Shown here: piece by piece, positions 48,097-57,126 of the stretch
How positions within the stretch are numbered: the first letter of the stretch is position 1
Layout of the letters: the number at the start of each line of letters is the position of its first letter
Origin: Mycolicibacterium sp. CBMA 226
GTDB lineage: Bacteria > Actinomycetota > Actinomycetes > Mycobacteriales > Mycobacteriaceae
Assembly: GCF_009729075.1 (NCBI RefSeq)
Contig: NZ_VTGY01000015.1
Location: 1-64,000 of the forward strand
DNA: 64,000 nucleotides
Direction of reading: 5' to 3'
Made by a program: the position numbers and the translations under genes
Notes under the pieces: generated by a model
What the model saw: the letters and a program-made list of their open reading frames with translations, nothing else
What the model was told of the DNA's origin: nothing
Database searches by the model: none

Positions 48097-49101
48097 GTGA
48101 CGTACGTCAACCCCGGTACTGAGTACACCCGCGACACGAACTACATCAGCACCCGGATCACGGCCGACGGTCATGACGGCTATCCCGTCGAGCCCGGCCG
48201 GTACCGGTTGATCGTCGCCAGGGCGTGCCCGTGGGCCAATCGGGCCATCATCGTCCGTCGGCTGCTGGGCTTGGAAGATGTTCTCTCCATTGGCTTTTGT
48301 GGTCCGACGCACGATCAGCGCAGCTGGACGTTCGACCTGGATCCCGGTGGCGTAGACCCGGTGCTGAAGATCCCGCGGCTGCAGGACGCGTACTTCAAGC
48401 GCGACCCGAACTACCCGAAGGGCATCACGGTGCCCGCGATCGTCGACGTGCCCACGGGTGCGGTCGTGACCAACGACTTCGCGCAGATGACGCTCGATCT
48501 GTCCACCGAATGGACGGCGTACCACCGCGAAGGCGCGCCGCAGTTGTACCCGGAGCACCTGCGCGACGAGATCGACACCGTCGCCCGGCGCGTCTACACC
48601 GAGGTCAACAACGGCGTGTACCGCTGCGGTTTCGCGGGGTCACAAGAGGCGTACGACGCCGCCTATGACCGGCTGTTCACGGCACTCGACTGGCTGACCG
48701 AAAGGCTCAGCGGCCAAAGGTATCTCGTGGGGGACACCATCACCGAGGCCGACGTGCGCCTGTTCACCACGCTGGCTCGGTTCGACCCGGTCTATCACGG
48801 CCATTTCAAGTGCAACCGGTCCAAGCTCTCCGAGATGCCGGTGCTGTGGGCATACGCCCGGGACCTGTTCCAGACGCCCGGCTTCGGCGACACCGTCGAC
48901 TTCGTGCAGATCAAGCAGCACTACTACATCGTGCACGCGGACATCAATCCGACGAAGATCGTGCCGAAGGGTCCCGAGCTCTCCGGCTGGCTGACGCCAC
49001 ACGGTCGGGAAGCGTTGGGCGGCAGGCCTTTCGGCGATGGGACACCGCCCGGCCCGGTCCGCGACGGCGAGCGGGTGCCGGCCGGTCACGGCGCCTCTTA
49101 G
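48097..49101 (+). CDS. Glutathionyl-hydroquinone-reductase-like (ECM4/YqjG) GST-fold protein
   Basis: 334 aa from GTG 48097. The catalytic Cys lies in RLIVARACPWANRAIIVR (CPWA, as in Xi-class GSTs), with a thioredoxin-like N-domain and helical C-domain (YLVGDTITEADVRLFTTLARFDPVYHGHFKCN). Xi-class enzymes reduce glutathionyl-hydroquinones. Mycobacteria make mycothiol rather than glutathione, so a mycothiol-conjugate substrate is inferred. A TTG at 48076 would add 7 residues inside the upstream hairpin and is less likely. Confidence 0.87.
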   Translation: MTYVNPGTEYTRDTNYISTRITADGHDGYPVEPGRYRLIVARACPWANRAIIVRRLLGLEDVLSIGFCGPTHDQRSWTFDLDPGGVDPVLKIPRLQDAYFKRDPNYPKGITVPAIVDVPTGAVVTNDFAQMTLDLSTEWTAYHREGAPQLYPEHLRDEIDTVARRVYTEVNNGVYRCGFAGSQEAYDAAYDRLFTALDWLTERLSGQRYLVGDTITEADVRLFTTLARFDPVYHGHFKCNRSKLSEMPVLWAYARDLFQTPGFGDTVDFVQIKQHYYIVHADINPTKIVPKGPELSGWLTPHGREALGGRPFGDGTPPGPVRDGERVPAGHGAS

Positions 49102-49129
49102 TGTGACCAGTCCCCCAGCTCGCGAGTAA

Positions 49130-49612
49130 CTAGGCCCAGACGGTCCGCACCGACCACTCGGCGTGCGGCAGCGGGAACTCGTTGCCGTTGGAATCCCTTG
49201 CCAGAGTGGGTAATTGGACGGCGAGCCCGAGCAGCTTTCCGTGGCGCGGGTCGACGGTCGGAATGGTGACGGCCAGTCGCTGGTTCGGCCGGAACTCGCT
49301 GACCGTGGAGCCGCCGTCCTCGTAGGCGAGCAGCAGCACCCACGGCGCGCGCGCGACCGGCTGCGGCACCGACAGCTGAATGGGGTGCCGGGCCGTCACG
49401 TGCAGTTCGCCCGTGGTTGCGGGGACGTCGCACTCCTTGAGGTGCACGTCGCAGTACCGGTAGGGCCCGACGCGGGTCAGCTGGCCACTGGTGAAGGCGC
49501 TGATCTCCAGGAAGTTGGTCTCCTGGTGCCGCGTCAGCCGCCAGACCAGGACACCGGTGGCCATCGAAGACAGCACCGCGACGATCGCCAACAGCGCGAG
49601 AACTCTTTTCAT
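49130..49612 (-). CDS. DUF2771-type exported protein (Rv0875c-like)
   Basis: 160 aa from ATG 49612, overlapping the MFS gene stop by 4 bases (ATGA). One N-terminal hydrophobic segment (VLALLAIVAVLSSMATGVLVW) acts as a signal anchor or signal peptide. The extracytoplasmic part has paired Cys (YRYCDVHLKECDV) and a beta-rich pattern (LAVTIPTVDPRHGKLLGLAVQLPTLARDSNGNEFPLPHAEW). Function unknown. Converges with the GST-fold gene. Confidence 0.82.
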   Translation of the reverse strand: MKRVLALLAIVAVLSSMATGVLVWRLTRHQETNFLEISAFTSGQLTRVGPYRYCDVHLKECDVPATTGELHVTARHPIQLSVPQPVARAPWVLLLAYEDGGSTVSEFRPNQRLAVTIPTVDPRHGKLLGLAVQLPTLARDSNGNEFPLPHAEWSVRTVWA

Positions 49613-51336
49613 ATCCGTCCTTGACGCGCCCCGGGCATTGCCGCGGGGTCGGGCCGTGGTCCTTCCTGGTCGGCTAGTACGGGCCGGTTGCCGCCGAAGC
49701 CCGGGATCAGTGAGCCACCGTTGTAACTCACCAGGGTCTGGGCCAGCCCGGGGATCAGCAGGGCGCTGACCGCGGTGAACCCGACCCAGAGGTCGGTATA
49801 GATCAGCACACCGATGGCGCCGCCGACCACCCAGGCCAACTGCAGCACCGACTCCGACCGGCCGAAGGCCGACGCCCGGGACGCCTCGGGCAGGTCGTTC
49901 TGCAGCGAGGCATCCAGCGACGCCTTCGAGATCGCCGTGGCTGCCGAGGTGATCAGTGCCGCGGCCGCAGCCACCGCCAGATTGCCCGCCACCGCGGCGG
50001 CGATGGCGGAGGCGGTGACGACGACGGTCGCGCGCACGACCAACTGCGCGGGGTGCCCCAGCTTCAGCCGGGCGCTGGCGATGCTCCCGGCGACGTTGCC
50101 GATGCCGGCCGCGGCGCCGATGAGCCCCAAGATCTTCAGCTGGTCCCACGCACCCGCGTCGTGAGACTTGGCGACGAATGCGGGGTAAAGGAAAAGGAAT
50201 CCGACGAGCACCTTGATGGTGCAGTTGCCCCACAGCGATGTGATGATGTTGCGGCCCAACGGCTGTCGCGGCGATTTGTCGGCGTGCGGATGCCGGATCT
50301 GCTCGGTCGGTGCGTGATACGACAGCGTCGCCGGGACCTCGCCCTCGGTGACCTCGACCCATTTGGGGATGCGCATGGTCAGGACGGCGCCCGCGGCGGC
50401 CACGACAGCGACGACGTACAGCGCGCCGGGCAGATGCATCAGACCGAAGGTGTACTCGAATGCGGCTGCAATGCCACCGCCCAGCCCGGTTCCGCCGAGC
50501 AGCCCGAACATGGTGAGCCGGGAATTGACCCGGACCAGATCGATAGTCGGTGGCAGGACTCGAGGCGTCACCGCACTGCGCAGCACGCTGAACGACTTGG
50601 ACAGCACCATCATGCCCAGCGCGCACGGGTACAGGACCCAGGGCGGATAGCTGCCCGTGGCGCCGTCGTAGTTGCCGATCAGCACAAGGGCCAGCACCAC
50701 GCGCAGCGCGAACGACACCGCCAGGGCGACGCGCCGGCCGTGCTGCACGCGGTCCAGTGCGGGCCCGATCAGCGGGGCGATCACGGCGAACGGCGCAATC
50801 GTGATGAGCAGGTACAGAGCCACCTTGCTCTTGGACTCGCCGGAGGCCGCCGCGAAGAACAGCGTGTTGGCCAGGGCGATGCCCATCGCCGCGTCGAGTG
50901 CGTTGTTCGCGACGACGGGCCAGGTGAGGGCGGTCAGGCCGGACTTGTCGGCGCCGTCGGCGGTCGCGGCGCGATGGACCAGCCCGTAGACCTTGGTACC
51001 CATCTCGCGGCTGCGCTGCGCGGCGGCGCGGGTGACGGTGATCTTCTCGCCGTTGGCGGGCCCGCGGCGCCGGTCGTCGTAGTCGCGGTGCCCATCGTCA
51101 TAGCCGTCGTAGTCACGGTCGTAGCCGTGGCCGTCGTGGTGATCGTCGTCGAGCGGCGGCAGCCACCGGTTGTCGCTGTGCGCCGACGAACCTCGCGGCG
51201 GTGGCCGGCGGCGAGAATGGCCAGGATCGCTCGGGTAGTTGGCCATGCCCGGATGCTCTTCGTCATCGCGGCGCGGTGGGCGCGGCGGGTAGTAGCGGGG
51301 ATCTTCCGACCTCCCGGCGTCCCGCGGTCCACTCAT
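49609..51336 (-). CDS. MFS-type membrane transporter (Rv0876c-like)
   Basis: 575 aa from ATG 51336. The first 120 residues are Pro/Asp/Arg-rich and disordered (PRYYPPRPPRRDDEEHPG, repeated DY/DDR segments). About 12 TM segments follow with MFS features (RVQHGRRVALAVSFALRVVLALVLIG at the loop 2-3 position, GLLGGTGLGGG, GSIASARLKLG). Substrate unknown. Adjacent to the divergent DUF3027 gene, as in M. tuberculosis. Confidence 0.85.
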   Translation of the reverse strand: MSGPRDAGRSEDPRYYPPRPPRRDDEEHPGMANYPSDPGHSRRRPPPRGSSAHSDNRWLPPLDDDHHDGHGYDRDYDGYDDGHRDYDDRRRGPANGEKITVTRAAAQRSREMGTKVYGLVHRAATADGADKSGLTALTWPVVANNALDAAMGIALANTLFFAAASGESKSKVALYLLITIAPFAVIAPLIGPALDRVQHGRRVALAVSFALRVVLALVLIGNYDGATGSYPPWVLYPCALGMMVLSKSFSVLRSAVTPRVLPPTIDLVRVNSRLTMFGLLGGTGLGGGIAAAFEYTFGLMHLPGALYVVAVVAAAGAVLTMRIPKWVEVTEGEVPATLSYHAPTEQIRHPHADKSPRQPLGRNIITSLWGNCTIKVLVGFLFLYPAFVAKSHDAGAWDQLKILGLIGAAAGIGNVAGSIASARLKLGHPAQLVVRATVVVTASAIAAAVAGNLAVAAAAALITSAATAISKASLDASLQNDLPEASRASAFGRSESVLQLAWVVGGAIGVLIYTDLWVGFTAVSALLIPGLAQTLVSYNGGSLIPGFGGNRPVLADQEGPRPDPAAMPGARQGRI

Positions 51337-51423
51337 GAGCACGATTGTTCCCCATGCGGCCGACGGCGGCGCGCAGGCAGGCGGTGTGGCCTTGTCCTGG
51401 GTGGTCAGGCAGTATTGATCGCG

Positions 51424-52431
51424 ATGGACATGCCCAATGACACCGAATCGGCAGCCGTGACGCCGGACGAGTCGACGCCGACCGAGGCGCCGGCCGAGGT
51501 GCCGACCCCTGAAGCCGCCGCGGAATCCGTCGAAACCGCCGAAGCACCCGCTGAGGCAGCGGAGTCTGCAGAAGCGCCGGAGACCGGCGACGAGCCGCAG
51601 GCCGCTGCCGACGAGGTCCCGGCCGACGAGATTCCGGACGCGGAGACCGACGAAGCGCCGGAGGCCGAAGCAGCGCCGGAGGCGGAGGCGGTTGTCGAAG
51701 AGGCTGAGCTGCCCGACCTGACCCCGATCCTCATGGGCGCGGTCGATCAGGCCCGCGCCGCCATCGTCGAATTCAGTGGCGCGGGCGTCGTCGGCGACTA
51801 CCTGGGCGCCAGCTTCGACGACCCGGCCTCGGTGACCCATCGTTTTCTTGCCTCGATGGCCGGCTATCACGGCTGGCAGTGGGCGGTGGTGCTGGCGACC
51901 TATCCGGGCGCCGACCACACCACCGTCAGTGAAGTGGTGCTGGTGCCGGGTCCGGACGCGCTGCTGGCCCCGGCGTGGGTGCCGTGGCATGAGCGTGTGC
52001 AGCCGGGCGACCTGAGCCCCGGTGATCTGCTGTCGCCGCCGCCCAACGATCCCCGGCTGGTGCCCGGTTATCTGGCATCCGGTGATCCGGAGTGGGACGA
52101 GGTGGCCGCCGAGGTCGGATTCGGTCGCAAGCAGGTGCTCAGCGACTGGGGCCGGACGGATGCCGCGCAGCGCTGGCAGGACGGCGACTTCGGCCCGGAT
52201 GCCGCCATGGCTCGCGCCACGCGCCGGACCTGCCGCAGTTGTGGCTTCTACGTGCCGCTCTCGGGTTCGCTGGGCCTGGTGTTCGGCGTCTGCGCCAACG
52301 AGTTGTCGGCGGACGGGCGTGTGGTGTCGGCCGAGTACGGCTGTGGTGCCCATTCGGACACGCCGCCGCCGGAGCCCATCGGCTCACCGGCCTTCGAGCC
52401 TTTCGACGACGGGGTGCTCGACCTCGGCTGA
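51424..52431 (+). CDS. DUF3027 protein (Rv0877-like) with acidic N-terminal extension
   Basis: 335 aa from ATG 51424. Residues 1-95 are Glu/Ala/Pro-rich with EAPAEA-like repeats, probably disordered. The DUF3027 core follows (VDQARAAIVEFSGAGVVGDYLGASFDD, YHGWQWAVVLATYPGADHTTVSEVVLVPGPDALLAPAWVPWHERVQPGDLSPGDLL) and ends with a Cys pair (RTCRSCGFYVPLSG) plus later Cys (GVCANE, YGCGAH) that could bind zinc. Function unknown. Confidence 0.88.
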   Translation: MDMPNDTESAAVTPDESTPTEAPAEVPTPEAAAESVETAEAPAEAAESAEAPETGDEPQAAADEVPADEIPDAETDEAPEAEAAPEAEAVVEEAELPDLTPILMGAVDQARAAIVEFSGAGVVGDYLGASFDDPASVTHRFLASMAGYHGWQWAVVLATYPGADHTTVSEVVLVPGPDALLAPAWVPWHERVQPGDLSPGDLLSPPPNDPRLVPGYLASGDPEWDEVAAEVGFGRKQVLSDWGRTDAAQRWQDGDFGPDAAMARATRRTCRSCGFYVPLSGSLGLVFGVCANELSADGRVVSAEYGCGAHSDTPPPEPIGSPAFEPFDDGVLDLG

Positions 52432-52447
52432 ACGCCGTCGGCCTCAG

Positions 52448-52909
52448 TCAGGCGCCTTCGGCAGCGGCCTTGATCCGGCTGAGCGAGGTCTTCATGCCGT
52501 CGACCAGTTCCTGTTCGAAGCTGGGCACCCCGCCCATGAACTGGTCGACCAGCTTGCCCGAGATCGGCTTGACGCCGTTCTCCGCGTGCCGGCTCACGGT
52601 CACCTTGGTGCCGGTGCCGGCGGGCTCCAGATCGTAGGTCCACTCGGTGTAGTTGGTGTTGACCCGGAACGACAACTTCTTCAGTGGGTCGAGCACGGTG
52701 ATGGTCGAGGTCGTCGGCCAGAACTGCGCGCCGCGCCGGTTGAGATTGACGGTCTTGGTGCCGACCTTGACGTCCCCGATCGCCTTCATCATCCGGCACT
52801 GCGGGCTCCACTTGGGCATGTTGCGGAGGTCGGAGACCAACGCCCAGACCTTGGCCACCGGCGCATCGATGGTGATGTCTGCCTGCAGCAGAGGTGATTC
52901 TCCGGCCAT
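52448..52909 (-). CDS. SRPBCC-fold protein
   Basis: 153 aa. Polyketide-cyclase/START-like pattern: QADITIDAPVAKVWALVSDLRNMPKWSP, WPTTSTITVLDPLKKLSFRVNTNYTEWTYDLEPAGTGTKVTVSRHAE and a long C-terminal helix (FEQELVDGMKTSLSRIKAAAEG). A hydrophobic cavity binder by fold. It occupies the place of PPE13 in the M. tuberculosis order. Confidence 0.85.
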   Translation of the reverse strand: MAGESPLLQADITIDAPVAKVWALVSDLRNMPKWSPQCRMMKAIGDVKVGTKTVNLNRRGAQFWPTTSTITVLDPLKKLSFRVNTNYTEWTYDLEPAGTGTKVTVSRHAENGVKPISGKLVDQFMGGVPSFEQELVDGMKTSLSRIKAAAEGA

Positions 52910-52938
52910 CGGACTCTCCCTTGTCGAGACGTAACAGG

Positions 52939-53205
52939 TCAGCGCAGGCCGCGCTGGGCACCTCGGGCGCCCCGACGGGCTTCGCGGCGTTGCCAGAGAA
53001 ATATAGATGTGCCGAGCACGCCGACACCGAGGCCCGCGATGGTCACCGGCCGCCAGTCGTGCAGGGCGGGAACCGCGAACGCGAGGACCAACGCCACCAG
53101 CCAGCCCGCGGCGATCACCACGATCACCGGAACCGGGTCGAGGAGACGGTCGGGGAGGGCCGGCGGAACGGGTGCCGCCGGTTGTTCGGGTACGGGCGTG
53201 GCCAT
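52939..53205 (-). CDS. DUF2530 membrane protein (Rv0879c-like)
   Basis: 88 aa from ATG 53205. Two TM segments (VPVIVVIAAGWLVALVLAFAVPA and VTIAGLGVGVLGTSIFLW), then a basic tail (RREARRGARGAQRG). The GAGGAG directly abutting the ATG is unusually close; a different start cannot be excluded. Function unknown. Divergent from the MarR gene. Confidence 0.8.
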   Translation of the reverse strand: MATPVPEQPAAPVPPALPDRLLDPVPVIVVIAAGWLVALVLAFAVPALHDWRPVTIAGLGVGVLGTSIFLWQRREARRGARGAQRGLR

Positions 53206-53246
53206 CTCCTCTAACGCTAGTCGATCGATCGGTACGCTATCTGCTC

Positions 53247-53678
53247 GTGACGGACGCCGATGACCGCTTGGCCAATGACCTGTCGCTGGCCGTCGTGCGG
53301 CTGGCACGGCAGTTGCGTTTCCGTCGTCCCGATTCCCCGGTGTCCCTGACGCAGCTGTCGGCCCTGGCCACGCTCGCCAAGGATGGCCCGATGACGCCGG
53401 GCGCGCTGGCGACCCGTGAGCGGGTCCGGCCGCCGTCGATGACGCGCGTCATCGCGTCGCTGGTCGAACTGGGGCTGGTGGAACGCAGTTCGCATCCGGA
53501 CGACCGGCGCCAGGTGCTGGTCGCGGTCTCCCGGGCGGGCGCGGAGCTGTTCGAGGCCGAGCGCCGAGCGGGCATGGAATGGCTGCAGGGCCGGCTGGAG
53601 AAGCTGAAGCAGGAGGACCGGGCGACCTTGCTGGCCGCGGCGGACCTGATGTTCGCGATCATCGACGAAGCCCAGTGA
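53247..53678 (+). CDS. MarR-family regulator (Rv0880-like)
   Basis: 143 aa from GTG 53247. Winged helix-turn-helix: SLTQLSALATLAKDGPMTPGALATRERVRPPSMTRVIASLVELGLVERSSHPDDRRQVLVAVS. Helices at both ends form the dimer interface. The 41-base gap to the divergent DUF2530 gene holds CGATCGATCG at 53222-53231, a short palindrome that may be its operator. Overlaps the following methyltransferase gene (GTGA). Confidence 0.9.
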   Translation: MTDADDRLANDLSLAVVRLARQLRFRRPDSPVSLTQLSALATLAKDGPMTPGALATRERVRPPSMTRVIASLVELGLVERSSHPDDRRQVLVAVSRAGAELFEAERRAGMEWLQGRLEKLKQEDRATLLAAADLMFAIIDEAQ

Positions 53679-54523
53679 GCGCGGCGACGGACTTCGACGC
53701 CATGGACGACGTCATCGTTGTCGACGTCAGCGACCCCGCCGACCCGCGGCTCGACGATTTTCGTGACCTCAACAGCGTGGACCGTCGCCCCGACCTGCCG
53801 TCGGGCAAGGGACTGGTGATCGCCGAAGGTGTGTTGGTGGCGCAGCGCATGCTGGCGTCGCGGTTCAGCCCGCGGGCGTTCCTCGGCACCGATCGCCGGC
53901 TGTGCGAACTGTCGGACGACCTGGCCGGCTGCGGAGTGCCGTACTACCGCGCCAGTGCCGAGGTGATGGCCGAGGTCGTCGGCTTCCACCTCAACCGCGG
54001 CGTCCTGGCCGCGGCGCCACGGCCCGTCGAACTGTCGGTGCCCGAGGTGCTCCGGGGCGCCCGGACCGTCGCGGTGCTCGAGGGCGTCAACGACCACGAG
54101 AACCTGGGCTCGATCTTCCGCAACGCGGCGGGCCTCAACGTCGACGCGGTGGTGTTCGGTGCCGGGTGCGCCGACCCGCTGTACCGGCGCGCGGTCCGGG
54201 TGTCGATGGGCCATGCCCTGTTGGTGCCCTATGCCCGCGCGGAGTCGTGGCCCGGCGACCTGAAGCTGATGCAGGACAACGGTTTTCACCTGATCGCCAT
54301 GACGCCGGGGGAGGGTTCGGTGCCGCTGGCCGATGCGCTCGCCCCGCTGGCCGAGCAGAAGGTCGGGGTGCTGGTCGGCGCCGAAGGCCCGGGGCTGACC
54401 GAACACACCATGCGGGCGTGCGAGGTGCGGGCGCGCATCCCGATGTCCCGGGGCACCGACTCACTGAACGTCGCCACGGCCGCCGCGCTGGCGTTCTACG
54501 AACGTGCCCGAGCGGCGGGCTAG
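53675..54523 (+). CDS. SpoU-family rRNA methyltransferase (Rv0881-like)
   Basis: 282 aa from GTG 53675 overlapping the MarR stop. SPOUT fold: LEGVNDHENLGSIFRNAAGLNVDAVVFG (motif 1, Asn/Arg), VGVLVGAEGPGLTEHTMRAC (motif 2) and IPMSRGTDSLNVATAAALAFYE (motif 3, the knot). N-terminal substrate-binding part with GLVIAEGVLVAQRMLASRF. Predicted 2'-O-ribose methylation of rRNA or tRNA; the exact site is unknown. Confidence 0.92.
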   Translation: MSAATDFDAMDDVIVVDVSDPADPRLDDFRDLNSVDRRPDLPSGKGLVIAEGVLVAQRMLASRFSPRAFLGTDRRLCELSDDLAGCGVPYYRASAEVMAEVVGFHLNRGVLAAAPRPVELSVPEVLRGARTVAVLEGVNDHENLGSIFRNAAGLNVDAVVFGAGCADPLYRRAVRVSMGHALLVPYARAESWPGDLKLMQDNGFHLIAMTPGEGSVPLADALAPLAEQKVGVLVGAEGPGLTEHTMRACEVRARIPMSRGTDSLNVATAAALAFYERARAAG

Positions 54524-54533
54524 ATTGGCTCAG

Positions 54534-54809
54534 ATGACGACACCGTCGCAGACGCCCTGGGGCACCGGACTGACGGTGTCGGCGTTCGTGGCCGCGGTGA
54601 CGGCCGCCGCCATCATCGTGCTGTCGCTCGGACTGCTGCGCGTGCATCCGCTGCTGGCGGTGGGCTTGAACGCGGTCGCGGTCGGCGGCCTGGCCCCCAC
54701 GGTGTGGGCCTGGCGGGTGCGCCCGGTGTGGCGTTGGTTTGTCTGGGGCACCGCGGTGGGTGTGGCGCTGGGCTGGATCGCGACGTTCGCCATCTCGCTG
54801 GGCCGCTAG
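54534..54809 (+). CDS. DUF2537 membrane protein (Rv0882-like)
   Basis: 91 aa from ATG 54534. Three hydrophobic segments (GLTVSAFVAAVTAAAIIVLSLGLL, PLLAVGLNAVAVGGLAPTVWAW, WFVWGTAVGVALGWIATFAISLG) separated by short basic loops (RVRPVWR). Function unknown. Begins 10 bases after the methyltransferase stop and closes the MarR operon. Confidence 0.85.
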   Translation: MTTPSQTPWGTGLTVSAFVAAVTAAAIIVLSLGLLRVHPLLAVGLNAVAVGGLAPTVWAWRVRPVWRWFVWGTAVGVALGWIATFAISLGR

Positions 54810-54820
54810 TCCGACCTGCC

Positions 54821-54925
54821 GTTGACGCTGTAACTACTTCGCACAAGTACGAGTAACGACGACCGTGGACGCAGGATCAACGTCAGGCTGGCGTTGACCC
54901 TGCGGCGACGGCGGAAAAGCGTGAG
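54821..54925. repeat. Dispersed GTTGA-type repeat, one full and one half copy
   Basis: GTTGACGCTGTAA at 54821 and CAGGATCAAC ending 54881 form one hairpin-like element; GCGTTGACCCTGCGGCGACG from 54891 begins a second whose right half is missing. These share ends with the 82-bp array units and with 44064-44125. Confidence 0.65.
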
Positions 54926-54948
54926 TGGCGGAGGCCCTCAGTACAGAG

Positions 54949-55893
54949 TCAGCGCTGGCCGTTGGCCCGCACGCCCAGCAGGACGTCTTCCCACGCCGGA
55001 ATCTCGGGCTTCTTCTTGCGCGGACGCTGCGCGGGAGCGGCCGGCTCGGGGGTCTCGGCGACGGCCGCGGGTTCCGGTGAGGCGACGGGCTCGGGTGCCG
55101 GCGGGGCTAGAGGTTCCGCGGGCACCGGAGGAGCGACCGGGGCCGAGGCCGGCGTCATGACGACGACGGGGGCAGGCGCAGGTTCCGGAGCGGGCTGCGG
55201 TGCCGGCGTGACGGCGGGCATCGGGATCTCGGCGACCGATTCCTCGAAGTGCAGTTGGGCCACCGGTGCCACCGACCGCAGGGCCGGGCGCGTGTAGTTC
55301 GGGTCGATCAGCTCGGTCGCGGCGTCGTCGAACGCGGTGGTGGTGCCGCCGTGGGCGCCGGGGCTGAACCGGAAGTGCGCGACGTTGTCCGAGCGTCCGG
55401 CCTTCCAGCCGAACTGCACGGTCCACCGGCTGTCCTCGTTGCGCCAGGCGTCCCACCTGGTCGCCTCGGGGTCCAGGCCGCGCGAGATCAGGGCGCCGGT
55501 CACCGTCTCCAGCAGAGTGAGCACCGACGGGCCGTCGGGCAGGATCGGGTGCGATGCGGTGGCGAGTTCGGCGGCGCGGGAGCGTTCCAGCAGCACCGGG
55601 TGGGCGAAGCGCATGACGCGCTCGGGGCTCACGCCCGCGGCCGCGGCGAGCTGCTCGACGGAGGCGCCGGCGCGGATGCGGGACTGGATGTCACGGGGGC
55701 GCAGGGAGTTGGGCACCTCGACCTCGACTTCGATCTGAGTCTGGTTGGTGGCCGCCCGGTCGCCGCGGACGGCGGCCTTGAGGCGATTGTCAACGCGCAA
55801 GAAAAACTTGTCTGCGGTGGCTGAACCGTTGGAGGTCTCGCAGATGATGCGCTTGCCGTCGGCATCGAGTCCGACGACCTTGAGTTCCCTCAT
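54949..55893 (-). CDS. sepH: Cell division regulator SepH
   Basis: 314 aa. N-terminal DUF3071 domain (MRELKVVGLDADGKRIICETS, DKFFLRVDNRLKAAVRGD) with a helix-turn-helix (LRPRDIQSRIRAGASVEQLAAAAGVSPERVMRFAHPVLLERSRAAELA). A long Pro/Ala-rich linker follows, ending in a basic patch (QRPRKKKPEIPAWEDVLLG). SepH binds FtsZ and stimulates Z-ring assembly in actinobacteria. Syntenic with Rv0883c. Confidence 0.92.
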   Translation of the reverse strand: MRELKVVGLDADGKRIICETSNGSATADKFFLRVDNRLKAAVRGDRAATNQTQIEVEVEVPNSLRPRDIQSRIRAGASVEQLAAAAGVSPERVMRFAHPVLLERSRAAELATASHPILPDGPSVLTLLETVTGALISRGLDPEATRWDAWRNEDSRWTVQFGWKAGRSDNVAHFRFSPGAHGGTTTAFDDAATELIDPNYTRPALRSVAPVAQLHFEESVAEIPMPAVTPAPQPAPEPAPAPVVVMTPASAPVAPPVPAEPLAPPAPEPVASPEPAAVAETPEPAAPAQRPRKKKPEIPAWEDVLLGVRANGQR

Positions 55894-55961
55894 TGGTGAC
55901 CTCCTAGGACGCGGCTTAACGGCTCACCCTAGCGTGTTATCGACCCGTAACCCTTCTGACA

Positions 55962-56002
55962 CACCGAGGCGCGCAGCTCTTGATGAGCTGCGCGCCTCGG
56001 TG
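55962..56002 (-). terminator. Strong serC terminator
   Basis: CACCGAGGCGCGCAGCTC (55962-55979), loop TTGAT, GAGCTGCGCGCCTCGGTG (55985-56002): an 18-bp perfect stem just after the serC stop. Little T-run follows on the minus strand (GTGTCAGAAG), so termination may rely mainly on stem stability. Confidence 0.85.
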
Positions 56003-56019
56003 GCTACGTCAGGTTGCGC

Positions 56020-57126
56020 TCAGATGCGCTCGACGACCCAGTCGACGCACGCCGTCAGCGCGCTGATGTCGTCGGGGTCGATGGCCGGGAACATGGCCAC
56101 GCGCAGCTGGTTGCGGCCCAGCTTGCGGTACGGCTCGGTGTCCACGATTCCGTTGGCGCGCAACACCTTTGCGACCGCGGCGGCGTCCACGTCGTCGTTG
56201 AAGTCGATGGTGCCGACCACCTGCGACCGCAGCGCCGGGTCAGCGACGAACGGGGTGGTGAACGGACGCGACTCGGCCCACGAGTACAGCCGCTGCGACG
56301 AGTCGGCGGTGCGCTTGACGGCCCAGTCCAGGCCACCGTTGCCGTTGAGCCAGTCCAGTTGCTCGGCGAGCAGGATCAGGGTCGCGATCGCCGGGGTGTT
56401 GTAGGTCTGGTTCTTGAGGCTGTTCTCCACCGCGATGGGCAGCGACAGGAAGTCGGGCACCCAGCGGTCGGCCGCGGCGATCTGCTCGACGCGCGCCAGC
56501 GCGGCGGGGCTCATCACGGCGATCCACAAGCCGCCGTCGGAGGCGAAGTTCTTTTGCGGCGCGAAGTAGTAGGCGTCGGTGTCGGCGATGTTGACGGGCA
56601 GGCCGCCGGCGGCCGAGGTGGCGTCGATCGCGACGAGCGCGTCACCGGCAGGGCGCTGGACCGGCACCGCGACACCGGTCGAGGTCTCGTTGTGGGCCCA
56701 CGCCACGACGTCGGCGTCGGGGTCGGACTGCACGGCGGGCGCGCTGCCGGCGTCGGCCTTGATGATGATCGGGTCGCCGACGAACGGGTTCTTCGCGACA
56801 CACGACGCGAACTTGCTGCTGAACTCGCCGTAGGTGAGGTGCAGCGAGCGCTTGTCGATCAGGCCGAATGCGGCGGCATCCCAGAACGCGGTCGAGCCGC
56901 CGTTGCCGAGGATGACCTCGTAGCCGTCGGGGGTCGAGAACAGTTGCTTCACGCCGTCGCGCACGCGGCCGACCAGGTTCTTGATGGGGGCCTGGCGGTG
57001 CGACGTGCCGAACAGGTCACCGGCGGCGGCCAGCGTGGTCAGCTGCTCGGGGCGAACCTTGGACGGGCCGCAGCCGAAGCGTCCGTCGGCGGGCTTGATG
57101 TCGGCGGGGATGGTGAGCTCAGCCAT
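56020..57126 (-). CDS. serC: Phosphoserine aminotransferase SerC
   Basis: 368 aa. Fold-type I PLP enzyme of the mycobacterial SerC group: MAELTIPADIKPADGRFGCGPSKVRPEQ, LGNGGSTAFWDAAAFGLI, ATSAAGGLPVNIADTDAYYFAPQKNFASDGGLW with the PLP lysine in PQKNF. Converts 3-phosphohydroxypyruvate to phosphoserine (serine synthesis) and may aid pyridoxine formation. Syntenic with Rv0884c. A CRP-type site lies in its upstream region. Confidence 0.95.
   Translation of the reverse strand: MAELTIPADIKPADGRFGCGPSKVRPEQLTTLAAAGDLFGTSHRQAPIKNLVGRVRDGVKQLFSTPDGYEVILGNGGSTAFWDAAAFGLIDKRSLHLTYGEFSSKFASCVAKNPFVGDPIIIKADAGSAPAVQSDPDADVVAWAHNETSTGVAVPVQRPAGDALVAIDATSAAGGLPVNIADTDAYYFAPQKNFASDGGLWIAVMSPAALARVEQIAAADRWVPDFLSLPIAVENSLKNQTYNTPAIATLILLAEQLDWLNGNGGLDWAVKRTADSSQRLYSWAESRPFTTPFVADPALRSQVVGTIDFNDDVDAAAVAKVLRANGIVDTEPYRKLGRNQLRVAMFPAIDPDDISALTACVDWVVERI

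Noticed and set aside
49609..52353. 914-aa version of the MFS transporter
   Set aside because: Its N-terminal third is antisense to DUF3027 and low-complexity; ATG 51336 gives a normal start for this gene.
53222..53231. MarR operator at CGATCGATCG
   Set aside because: The palindrome is short and common in GC-rich DNA, so it is mentioned with the MarR gene but not listed as a separate feature.
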